From assembly GCA_009746045.1 (NCBI GenBank), contig RPFO01000015.1, positions 15,001 through 77,000 on the forward strand: 62,000 bases of DNA. The letters are read 5' to 3'. Of the stretch, positions 21,669-29,820 are shown piece after piece (within the stretch, counting starts at the first letter, position 1; each line of letters opens with the position of its first letter). The translations under genes and the position numbers were made by a program. This DNA comes from Mesostigma viride (taxonomy: Eukaryota; Streptophyta; Mesostigmatophyceae; Mesostigmatales; Mesostigmataceae). A model generated the notes under the pieces. The model saw nothing but the letters and a program-made list of their open reading frames with translations, was not told where the DNA came from and ran no database searches.

Positions 21669-22218
21669 GTGGACCCAGGTGGATCTCAGAAGCATTCTGA
21701 CCGTGCAGGACTGGCACAGGATGGTCAGGATGAGGATAGGGCTGGAGACAGTCTGACAGGCACGACCCTGGTGCCTCGTGTACATAAGGGATCTGTACAT
21801 ACCTTGAGTGCTAATAATGACCATAAAAGATTTTCTCTCTTGTATGACATTGCCTCAAGGTTGCATACCATGTTTGGCCATGCAGCTCAGTCTTTGCAGG
21901 TTGCTAGACGGCTGGGAGGAAGTGAGTTGTACTCCATTTGCCAACAGGTTGCTCAAGCTTGCAGGTGCAGTCTAGTTGCTAGAAAGCCCAAGCAGTCTCA
22001 TGCCAGGTCTCCTATTTTGCAGCCAGGCCATGTGCAGGTAGATATTCAGAGAATCAGGGGTTTGAAGCTGCTGGTGGCAGTGGACAGATATACCAAGTAC
22101 AAGACCCTAGAGATCCTGCCTGACATGGAAAAGCCTACGTTGATTGCTGCTCTGAAGTTGACAAGGAGCAGGTACCCTGGGTTGGAGTTACTGCAGTGTG
22201 ACATTCAGTTTGAGTGCT
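21669..22218 (+). pseudogene. integrase of element 1, N-terminal part (zinc domain and first two Asp)
   Basis: Integrase inserts the cDNA into the genome. The zinc-binding region shows LHTMFGH (HX4H) and ACRC (CXC), both spaced differently from the usual HX3H and CX2C. Catalytic Asp 1 is in HVQVDIQR, followed by VAVDRYTKYKTLE, and Asp 2 in LLQCDIQFEC. Directly after that codon the reading is broken by the GTAAGT-starting block at 22219, and integrase resumes near 22930. Confidence 0.78.
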
Positions 22219-22929
22219 GTAAGTGTTTTCTTTTATGATCCTTCCTTGCAGATCACAGGTCAAGATCAAGGCTGAGGAAGTGAGAGACTGAGAGACAAAA
22301 TGTTCACGCAGAAAATTGGCAGCTTGAGATGCCCTTGCTGCCTTTGTTTATTTCATTATACAGGCAATTAGGTGGCAAAGGTAGAACTGCCACATGTCAA
22401 GCAAGGGTTGCAACACTTCTAGATTCCTAGAATATTTGTTGTGTGATTGCCAGATGGCATTTGCTGAAATACAACATAAGGGATGATTGCCATCTGTCAA
22501 CATACAAATAACCATCATATGGAACTGCCATCTGTCAATAAACTAAGCAATGTGCTCTAGGCATTCGCCACATGTCCATGGAATAAAGTATCTAGAATCC
22601 TTGTCAGGAATCAAGAAACACTGACGTAAGATCTGACACACCAGTAGTCACTGTACCATGAATCTACCTCATGAACTAGCAACATGTTCAGGCCAGTTGG
22701 CATGCCAGTTGTCAGCACAATTGTCACGTGATATGCTGACACACTAGTCTACTTGGCAAGACCATAGTGCATATAACTTTGGAAGGCCGTATCTCAGCCA
22801 TTCGTAGTCCAAATCGAGTAGGAAAAAGTGCTACGAGTCCAGCTATTAAATCTCTATCAAGCTGACTATATACAAGCACAATGTGGGCAGGGCAGGTGGA
22901 TACACTAATATCCAGACAGTAAGAACCTG
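22219..22929 (+). other. intron-like or inserted block inside integrase of element 1
   Basis: A 711-bp non-coding block beginning GTAAGTG and ending AGTAAG, so GT-AG rules can be met. It separates Asp 2 from the catalytic Glu of integrase. It contains four copies of GCCA(C/T)(A/C)TGTC (near 22389, 22488, 22526 and 22568) and no frame of note. Element 2 has no such interruption at the homologous place. A retained intron, a MITE-like insertion, or a deletion-plus-filler are all possible. Confidence 0.5.
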
Positions 22930-23493
22930 CCAGAATTTCCAGAGTTGCTGATTACACCCACGGAGAGCCACGGCCAGCAAGGGGTTGTGGAGAGAGCCAT
23001 CCAAGAGATCAAGACTGTGTTGTTGGTGGAGAGGATTCCAAGGACGTCATCTGCCATTGTGACATCTGCATGGCTACGTTCTGTGGAGGATAGGCTGAAC
23101 CTTAGGACTCCCATGTTCTTTGGTGACATTGCCATCAATCCTCTTATTATGCTGCACGCCAGGATGCTGCCAGCTGATGCTGAGCAGGCATGCCGGAAGG
23201 AGAAGCTAGAGGCCAAGTTCCTCAAGCTGAGGCAGCAAGACAAGGGCTGGAGTGTCCTAGAACCTAACGTTGGACAACAGGTTGTTGTGTGGAAGGAGCC
23301 AAGCTTTCCAGGGAAACGTGGCAGCTGGCATGATGGGGTGGTGACCCGAGTAGAAGCCGCTGGCCATAAGTGTTGGGTGGCCATTGATGGCTCCCAGGCA
23401 GTGCACCGTCTGTCCTGGTCAAAGATCCGTCCCCGGGGAGGTAATCAAGGAGACCTCTTCCAGGTGCCCGTTGGTGTACAACTGCGGGGGTGA
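22930..23493 (+). CDS. integrase of element 1, C-terminal part (catalytic Glu and GPY/F-like module)
   Basis: Reads LLITPTESHGQQGVVERAIQ, where the Glu of GVVER (codon 22990-22992) is the third catalytic acid of the DDE fold. A helical region follows. Then comes an SH3-like end GQQVVVWKEPSFPGKRGSW, DGVVTRV, VHRLSWSKIRP, which resembles the GPY/F module at the C-terminus of Ty3/gypsy and retroviral integrases. The frame stops at 23493 and resumes in the same frame at 23545 with protease. Confidence 0.82.
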   Translation, partial: PEFPELLITPTESHGQQGVVERAIQEIKTVLLVERIPRTSSAIVTSAWLRSVEDRLNLRTPMFFGDIAINPLIMLHARMLPADAEQACRKEKLEAKFLKLRQQDKGWSVLEPNVGQQVVVWKEPSFPGKRGSWHDGVVTRVEAAGHKCWVAIDGSQAVHRLSWSKIRPRGGNQGDLFQVPVGVQLRG

Positions 23494-23544
23494 CGTGGAA
23501 CTTCCTGATCAGGGTGCTACAGCTGTATCGAGCGAGCCCTCAGG

Positions 23545-24300
23545 GTGACCCTGGCCCGGCCCCTGGGGTACCTTCACATACGGTGGTTGGGCAAGCAGGC
23601 GGACAGGCTGCACCTCCGGAACGGCCCGACACCAGGCCTAGGGGTGTGCGTCTATCGATCAGATATTGTACAGGCTTTGCAAAGAGCCAAGAAGGAGCCT
23701 AAGGTGTCCAAGCTTGTCCAGTTGGATGAACCTGAGGCAGCTGCCATGGAAGTAGATACCAATGCACAGGTTTCTGTCATGGGACCTCAGCATACAGGAG
23801 AACTGCTGGTCGGTGAACCAAGTTGCCCCTGGGTGTCTGACTTCAGTGGTAGGACGCATCTAAGGGTGTTGGGAGAGGTTACTGCCCCTGTCATGGGTGT
23901 GGATGTGACCTTCCTTGTGCTAGAAGACTATGATGGCCCTGTGATTTTGGGTCAGAATTTTCTGGGCAATCCTGGGATTTCTATCAGAGCTACAGCTCTG
24001 AGAAGAGATGGCTGGGGGATGATTCCCCTAGAAAATTTCAGGACAACATTTCCAGTCAGGTGCAGGGCCAGGCCGGTCAAGGGTGTAAAATGGGATGAAG
24101 GGGAGGTGCCCCCAGCAGCCAGTTTGGTGATTCCAGCTGTGTTGCACCCCAGCAGTATTGGCATAACTCACATGAGCCTTGCTGCACACTCTCCTTTGAC
24201 ATATGACCAGCTAGTCCAAGAGATGAGCTCGCCTACTTTGTTTGAGGCCCTTGGAAGCTCGCCTTCTCCAAGGCATTGGAGGAGGAGTGGTTGCAGTTTG
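23545..24300 (+). CDS. retropepsin-like aspartic protease of element 1, downstream of integrase
   Basis: The protease would cut Gag and Pol. The active-site block reads MEVDTNAQVSVM (Asp codon 23755-23757), where a retropepsin has D(T/S)GA: Gly is replaced by Asn. The second half is GEVTAPVMGVDVTFLVLEDY and GPVILGQNFLGNPGISI, the hydrophobic-hydrophobic-Gly signature that closes the fold. It lies after integrase and before RT, unlike copia (before integrase) or gypsy (before RT with integrase last). The frame shifts near 24270 into the RT frame. Confidence 0.8.
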
Positions 24301-25091
24301 AGTGTGCTGCACCAACAGACAGGCGTCCCCCAGCATCAAGGAAGCTTGCTTTGAGATTTGTGCTGAAGAGGAAGGTTGTGGATGAGGTATCAGTGCCCCA
24401 TGTCAGGCCTGTCCTGAATGAGTATCACGGCACGGGGAGTCTGCTGGGAGAGGAGCTGTACACGCCAGGAATGTTACACGACACGTGGAGAATTTTGCTG
24501 TGTCTTTACGTGGGGTTGCTGAACAGGGGAGCAGCTATGTCATCAGTGCTGCTGGACTTCAAGAGGGCATTTTTAAAATCTGATCCAGAAGTGGCCAGGA
24601 GGGTGTGGAAGCAGGATGAGCCTTACTGTGTTGAGGTGCCTGCTATCTGGAAGCTGGAGCTGCATCAACATTTCCAGGTTATTCTGAAGGGCCTGGAAGG
24701 ACTCAGGTCGAGCCCTATCATCTGGAGGCTCACTCTGCAGGAAGCTCTGATCAGTGAGTGTGGCTTGAGAGTGTCTTCAGTTGATCCCTGTTTGTTGCTG
24801 GCCCAATGGGAGGGTCTGCCAGTGTATGCTAGTTTGCATGGAGATGATCTGCATTTGCTAGCCCCCACGACCTGGCTGAAGAAATTTATTCCTGTCATCA
24901 GTGGCAAGTTTTCACTGGGCAAGGAGCTGTGGCAGGAACCCAACAAGCCTGTAGTGTTCTGTGGAATGCAGGCTACCCTGTTCAAGAGGGATGGGGAGTG
25001 GAGTATCAGGCTTCAGGCTGGAGGAGATTATAAACAGACCATTGTGAAGGCCTTGCCAGAGAAGATCACGTACCCAGGCTGCAGGTCCTGA
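24276..25091 (+). CDS. copia-like reverse transcriptase of element 1
   Basis: Copies element RNA into DNA. Family landmarks: VPHVRPVLNEYHGTGS, motif A LLDFKRAFLKSD (Asp), GLEGLRSSPIIWRL matching the copia YGLKQSPRAW block, and motif C YASLHGDDLHLL at 24837-24848. In motif C the two catalytic Asp are present but the preceding residues are His-Gly, where copia has Tyr-Val. FCGMQATLFKR matches the copia fLGm block. The frame breaks at 25091; the RNase H part follows in other frames. Confidence 0.85.
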   Translation: MEEEWLQFECAAPTDRRPPASRKLALRFVLKRKVVDEVSVPHVRPVLNEYHGTGSLLGEELYTPGMLHDTWRILLCLYVGLLNRGAAMSSVLLDFKRAFLKSDPEVARRVWKQDEPYCVEVPAIWKLELHQHFQVILKGLEGLRSSPIIWRLTLQEALISECGLRVSSVDPCLLLAQWEGLPVYASLHGDDLHLLAPTTWLKKFIPVISGKFSLGKELWQEPNKPVVFCGMQATLFKRDGEWSIRLQAGGDYKQTIVKALPEKITYPGCRS

Positions 25092-25092
25092 G

Positions 25093-25764
25093 TTGAGAGG
25101 CATGTGGGCCTGGTTTGCCAGCATCTGTGGTCCGTCTTTGATGGTCCATAGCAGAATGCCTGACGATGTGCTTGAGGGTGAGAAGCCTCGAGTCATAGCC
25201 CGATTGGTGGAGAGTACCCCTGATCTGATTTTGTCTGGGATTGACTTTGCCCAGCCTATCACAGGTTGGAGATCTTTGTTGACAGTTCCATGGATGCTCG
25301 CCAGGTTACCAAGGTCAGGGGGAGATCTGCTGCTCTGTTTGCTTTTTATCAGAGCAGGGCAAGTTTGTTCAGCTGGTACAGCAGACTACAGAAGAGGGTC
25401 TGTATCAGTTCAGATGTGGCAGAATGCAGGGCCATATGTGAGGGGATCCAGTCCAGTTTGTACATAAAGGAGTTAATGCTGGAGCTGGCTTCAGTTACCC
25501 CTTGGTCCTTGCAGATGGAGACGTTGTTGCTAACAGACAGCATGCATGGGTATGGTCCAGTTTGTTCACAAGCAGCTGGCCAGGAGCCGGGATCTGGATT
25601 ATTTGTTGCTGAAGGAGTTGGCCAGTTTGGTTGACTTGAAGCATATCCCTGGCGAGGAGAACCCTGCTGATGCATTGACCAAGCTGCCACACAAGGCCCC
25701 AGCCCAGTACAATGTACTGAGGAAGCTCATGAATGCTGACTGCCAAGTTGGTCTATGTGTCTAA
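25093..25764 (+). pseudogene. RNase H domain of element 1, split over three frames
   Basis: Degrades RNA in RNA:DNA hybrids. Pieces: 25093 to about 25265 (MPDDVLEGEKPRV, LILSGIDFAQPI), about 25266-25545 with FVDSSMDARQ (Asp), AECRAICEGI (Glu) and LLLTDSMHG (Asp), then 25546-25764 with LKHIPGEENPADALTK, the copia RNase H ending. At least two single-base-type frame changes split it. Function of this copy is doubtful. Confidence 0.78.
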
Positions 25765-26494
25765 AAGCTGAGAGCTGGGTGCTTAAGTCTCTGGATATCA
25801 GGCTGGGAGCTTGATTGTACATAATCCTGAGCACACCTTGAGGGGTGAGACATGTCTCTGGTGTGGGAATGTCTGACATTGTCTCTGATGGAGAGATGTC
25901 TATCTGGGGTTTTCATCTCAGTCTGAGGTTTCCCCACATCTGTGGTTTGTGGGCGGGGTTCGATTCCCTGGTGCCGTCTCAAGGCGGAGTTTCACGGACT
26001 GGCTGACCCATCCATCATGCTGATGAGGTGGCGACAGGTCCCCTGATTTTCCACGGTTGGGGTGAGTATAGGAGCTTGTGGTTTTGCATGTGCTTCGCGT
26101 AGATGTTGTATCTGGTTCGATAAGGGGCAGCTTACCGGCGCCAACTCCCGTCTGGGGGTCAGCAATGTTTTCTGATGAGCTGTTGTGGGTGATCTGTGGG
26201 GTTTCGCCTAAGGTCCTGAAGGTTGTACATACTTCTCAAGTTCTTTGCTGAACACCTATGGGCTGCCACAGTTGGCCAACCTCTTGTACATGGGTAACAC
26301 AACGAGCCTCCCAGGAAGGGATAGGGACTCATTGTAATTTGTTTGTGCTCCTGAACCAGTATGGGTGCTATGTACATATAATAAGGAATCCAAGCTGGCT
26401 GTCATACCCAGAGGGTTGTGACTTGTAGTCAGGGAGGATGTCCAGTACCCATTGTGTGTGTTTGTATGTAGACTTATGTGAGCTGCTACAGCTC
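25765..26494 (+). other. 3' untranslated region of element 1
   Basis: Non-coding stretch between the RNase H stop and the purine tract. No frame or repeat recognised. Confidence 0.55.
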
Positions 26495-26512
26495 AAGAAA
26501 AGAAAGGATTGG
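26495..26512 (+). promoter_or_regulatory. polypurine tract of element 1
   Basis: AAGAAAAGAAAGGATTGG directly before the 3' LTR, the expected plus-strand primer of an LTR element. Confidence 0.7.
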
Positions 26513-27208
26513 AGTTAACGCCAAATGCATTGACGTGTTCCTGATTCGGCATATCTCTGCGATTCCAGCGGCACCGGAACGAGTTCATTCCAACAAGTAT
26601 CAAGAAAGTTATGGTGTTCCGACTTCCCGGTCGCGCGCGAGCGCGAGCCGGCTGTTCTTAATTCTAACTCGTGCGTGAATATGTGCCGACGGCATATGGG
26701 GTCGACAGTAATTCCTGGGCTGACAGGAATTAGATGCTGAACCTACGGTATTGGATTAATACGTCGTACGCAGGAAATAGGAACCTTAACCTGTGGTCTG
26801 TTGGTACCGCAGGCTTAGTCCTGGACTATTGGGTGCAGACGCAATAATCACTGTGGACTGTGCTCTGTGGTCACTGTGCATGTATGGCAGACCTACTGTA
26901 TAGGATCTGGGCGCTGTACAGGTTGTTAATACTGTACCGGGGGTGTTAATACTGAGCAGGCCATACGAGGCTGCTCAGGCCTAGCAAAGCACAGTGCACA
27001 AGTATATAAAGAATAGGCCAGTGCCAATTGGTCATCTCTTGCGAGCCCGCCTCACGTGTGTTGCCTTGACTTGGCAAACTCGTGTCTAAGCCTCAAGTGT
27101 CTGAGCGCTGTAACATTATCCCATTTTAACAAAGCTCCGTTCCAACCACATTCACACATTGCTGCATTGCAACCATATCCTTATACATTGCGTTTAAAAA
27201 CGTTAACT
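26513..27208 (+). repeat. 3' LTR of LTR retrotransposon 1
   Basis: 696 bp, about 98% identical by eye to the 5' LTR; the TATA box recurs near 27003. It is followed at once by the ATAGT target duplication. Confidence 0.92.
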
Positions 27209-27213
27209 ATAGT

Positions 27214-28213
27214 AGTGAGCTTGGAGGGTCAAAACGTTGAAAATAGGTGTTGTATAAGTTATACAGCATCAAACATGCATCAAACATGCATCAAACATCA
27301 TGACTGGATGACCTAATATGACTGAATCAGGCAGCCATAGCCAGAGCATCATCCACTCTCACAACACGTTGAGCACATGCCTCGTGGGAACGGAGGTGCT
27401 GGGTTTTCATTCCATAACGCGTGCAATACTGAAAGAAAGAGGCACGTGTAATGCAAGGCTCGGATAGGTTGAGTGATCCATGAGCTTACATGCAGGCAAA
27501 GATGACGCTGGAATGCATGCTAGCAAATGGTGGCAAGATGATAACAACACATGATTATACACCATGATTATGGGCACCTTAGAGCTGATCTTCTTGCACA
27601 ATCAACGCAGTATAAACCATCAACATCCAATCCTCACGATATATGCACGGCTTGACGACGTATACAGCACCTAAATACTGCACAACTGCAACCTGCTATG
27701 GCTGACATGCAAGCAACGTCGAGTAGGATGGCGGTCTTAGAGAGGCTGGGCAGAGGTCGGTAGAAATAAGTGGAAAACTGGCAGAAACTAGGTAGAAACA
27801 CGATATACTTACGCCTGCAAGCACTATTGAGCCTGTGGCAGAGGCCATTTCCAGGAAAACACAGCATACCGTAGCAATAGCCACGGTCACGCCTTACGCT
27901 ATTTGCAGGCACCATCATGCCCGGAGCTACCCAATAAAAGTCTGCACAAATCTCGGTGTAGCCAAGAGTCCGGGCATTCGGAATGAATAAACATGTGTTA
28001 AGAAGTCGAAACACCATGGAAATACCAAGCATGGTGCCGCAGCAGACCCGAGTCTTGACGTAATAATATGTATGCCGGTTTCCAGGGTTTCCGCATGATG
28101 AAAGTTGGGTGAGAAACTGGAAAAAACTACGTTTCCTTTGCCCCAGTACCTCAACAAACTCGTAGAAACCTAATTATCAACCTTTGAACGCATAATCATG
28201 GTCGTGCCACCCA
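27214..28213. other. spacer between LTR elements 1 and 2, nothing recognised
   Basis: About 1 kb of unique sequence with an 11-bp tandem (CATCAAACATG, three copies near 27267-27299). Several open frames up to 132 codons match no family I know. It may be original intergenic DNA. Confidence 0.5.
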
Positions 28214-28218
28214 ACAGC

Positions 28219-28675
28219 AGTTGAGCCAGGTGGCTCATATGCAATGGATGCCACTATAGTACAGATTAGTACAGCGTTGAAAGAATTAGTATTGGCATCC
28301 GCATAATAGTACAATAGTAGAACCCAGTCAGCTGCTAAGGATCGGAATATGTCCTTGGTAGTTGTGCTGCTTCTGGTGCGACGTCAGAATAACCTGCGCC
28401 ATACAATCGTATCTAGCGCAAAGTCTTTGTATGCGCCAAGTATCTGCAGTACCAAATAGTTGGTTGCTGCAAGTGTTTCTAGAAGGATCTATTCCACGTA
28501 AGTCATTGACGTGGATTCGTTGACGCAATCAATTGCGCGTTGACGAGAGTGAAAGCGAACGCAATATATTCGATTGCTGTGCGTAAGTCATTAACGAAGT
28601 TGAATACGAAAGCAAAGAACATATATGTGTGTCTTCAATTACAAAGCATGCATCAAGACTTGTTCCAGCATAACT
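28219..28675 (+). repeat. 5' LTR of LTR retrotransposon 2
   Basis: 457 bp. No consensus TATA box; ACGCAATATATTCG near 28560-28573 is the best candidate. Confidence 0.92.
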
Positions 28676-28734
28676 TGTATTGAGAATTGTGTTTACACCA
28701 TCGACATAACATCGCCTACTTTTCAATTTTTTCA

Positions 28735-29820
28735 ATGGAGTCTGATCGTCGCTCTTCCAGCCCTGCGGACAGTGGTGACGAAAAGCGTGGACACCACCGG
28801 CCTTCGGACAGTGATGAGGAAGGGCCAGAAAGACAGCGGGCGGAAAAGATATCAAATTTCAAGGCGATGCACGACTTGCGAGGCAACATACCAGCTCCTA
28901 ATTCTAGACGCCCCTCGCTGAACGAGCGGCAGGCCTTTGTACATAAGATGGTGGCCCTGGTGGAGCTGATGGAGGAGTTGAAGATAGAGAAGCCGCTGGA
29001 ATTTCTTCGGTCCACGCGTTTGTACGACTCGTCAGCAAACCTGAGGTTTTTCAAGCTGCTCGAGAGGGGAGCAAACAACAAGGCGCCCCTCGATTGGTTT
29101 CTGAAGGAGGTAATTCGTCTTTTCCAGCCGAAGCAGGAGGATTTACTGATGGAGCACCTCGGTAATTTCGTCGGCTGGATGTGCCCTCCGGGGTGTGATC
29201 GCTTGGAGAACTTCCGGGAGTACTGCGATATGCTGGACGAGAGTATAATTCCGTGGGATCCGGCAGTCCAGCTTATTCAATGGGTCCGGGCGGCGGATTT
29301 TAGCCCGGAGGAGCGGACGTGCGTCATGTCCCAGTTGAGCGGTTGCTTGGCTGACCTGGTCGAGGGTCGTCGTCGCTTGGAGACGCTGTTGAGCGGATCG
29401 AAGCTGGCCGATCTGACTGCCAGAACTGCAAAGGTAAGCAAGGTGAGTGAGTCCCCTGCTAACATGCAGTCTTTGGCAGCCGAGGTCAACCGTATGCACA
29501 CGTTGCTGGGTCGCTTGTCCGTTCCTGCTCAAGGGTCGCAGCTGGCTGTGTGCACTTTTTGCGGCAAGTCTGGCCATGCAGCAGCTGTGTGCAGGTCAAG
29601 ACAGAAGCAAGCTGGCTGCAACTACTGTGGAAAGCCCGGTCATATGGAGGACGTGTGCAGATTCAAGAAGAGGATCATTCATCCAGTTTCCAACAACCCG
29701 GCGGGTCGCCCACCTGCTCCTCAAGGGCGGGCCTGCTGGAAGTGTGGTCGTCTTGGGCATCTCTCCAAGAAGTGCCCCAGCCACAAGAATCCCAGCCCCA
29801 AGGATGAGCAGAAAAATTAG
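28735..29820 (+). CDS. gag: Gag polyprotein of element 2 with three zinc knuckles
   Basis: Starts at MESDRRSSSPADSG; an upstream in-frame ATG at 28687 would add 16 hydrophobic residues and is less likely. The N-terminus is Ser/Asp-rich, then a helical capsid-like region (EFLRSTRLYDSSANLRFFKL, EVIRLFQPKQEDLL, LIQWVRAADFSPEERT). The C-terminal nucleocapsid has three CX2CX4HX4C knuckles: CTFCGKSGHAAAVC, CNYCGKPGHMEDVC and CWKCGRLGHLSKKC. It ends PKDEQKN. The stop overlaps the pol frame by about 13 bases at an A5 run. Confidence 0.88.
   Translation: MESDRRSSSPADSGDEKRGHHRPSDSDEEGPERQRAEKISNFKAMHDLRGNIPAPNSRRPSLNERQAFVHKMVALVELMEELKIEKPLEFLRSTRLYDSSANLRFFKLLERGANNKAPLDWFLKEVIRLFQPKQEDLLMEHLGNFVGWMCPPGCDRLENFREYCDMLDESIIPWDPAVQLIQWVRAADFSPEERTCVMSQLSGCLADLVEGRRRLETLLSGSKLADLTARTAKVSKVSESPANMQSLAAEVNRMHTLLGRLSVPAQGSQLAVCTFCGKSGHAAAVCRSRQKQAGCNYCGKPGHMEDVCRFKKRIIHPVSNNPAGRPPAPQGRACWKCGRLGHLSKKCPSHKNPSPKDEQKN
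29808..29820 (+). promoter_or_regulatory. candidate -1 frameshift site between gag and pol of element 2
   Basis: GCAGAAAAATTAG: the gag frame reads AAA AAT TAG, while the pol frame is open from 29808 through this point in the -1 frame. G AAA AAT is one base away from a classic X XXY YYZ heptamer. No downstream pseudoknot was worked out. Confidence 0.35.

Larger units (their letters stand above)
18439..27208 (+). mobile_element. LTR retrotransposon 1, complete, gag-IN-PR-RT-RH order
   Basis: An 8.77-kb element with LTRs at 18439-19140 and 26513-27208 and a perfect 5-bp target duplication ATAGT (18434-18438 and 27209-27213). The LTRs start AGTTAACG and end CGTTAACT, an 8-bp inverted repeat, not TG...CA. 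They differ by about ten substitutions and two 3-bp indels, implying recent insertion. Inside, in order: an upstream ORF, gag with zinc knuckle, integrase, aspartic protease, reverse transcriptase, RNase H and a purine tract. Several frameshifts and an insertion break pol, so this copy is probably not autonomous unless some are assembly errors. Confidence 0.92.
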
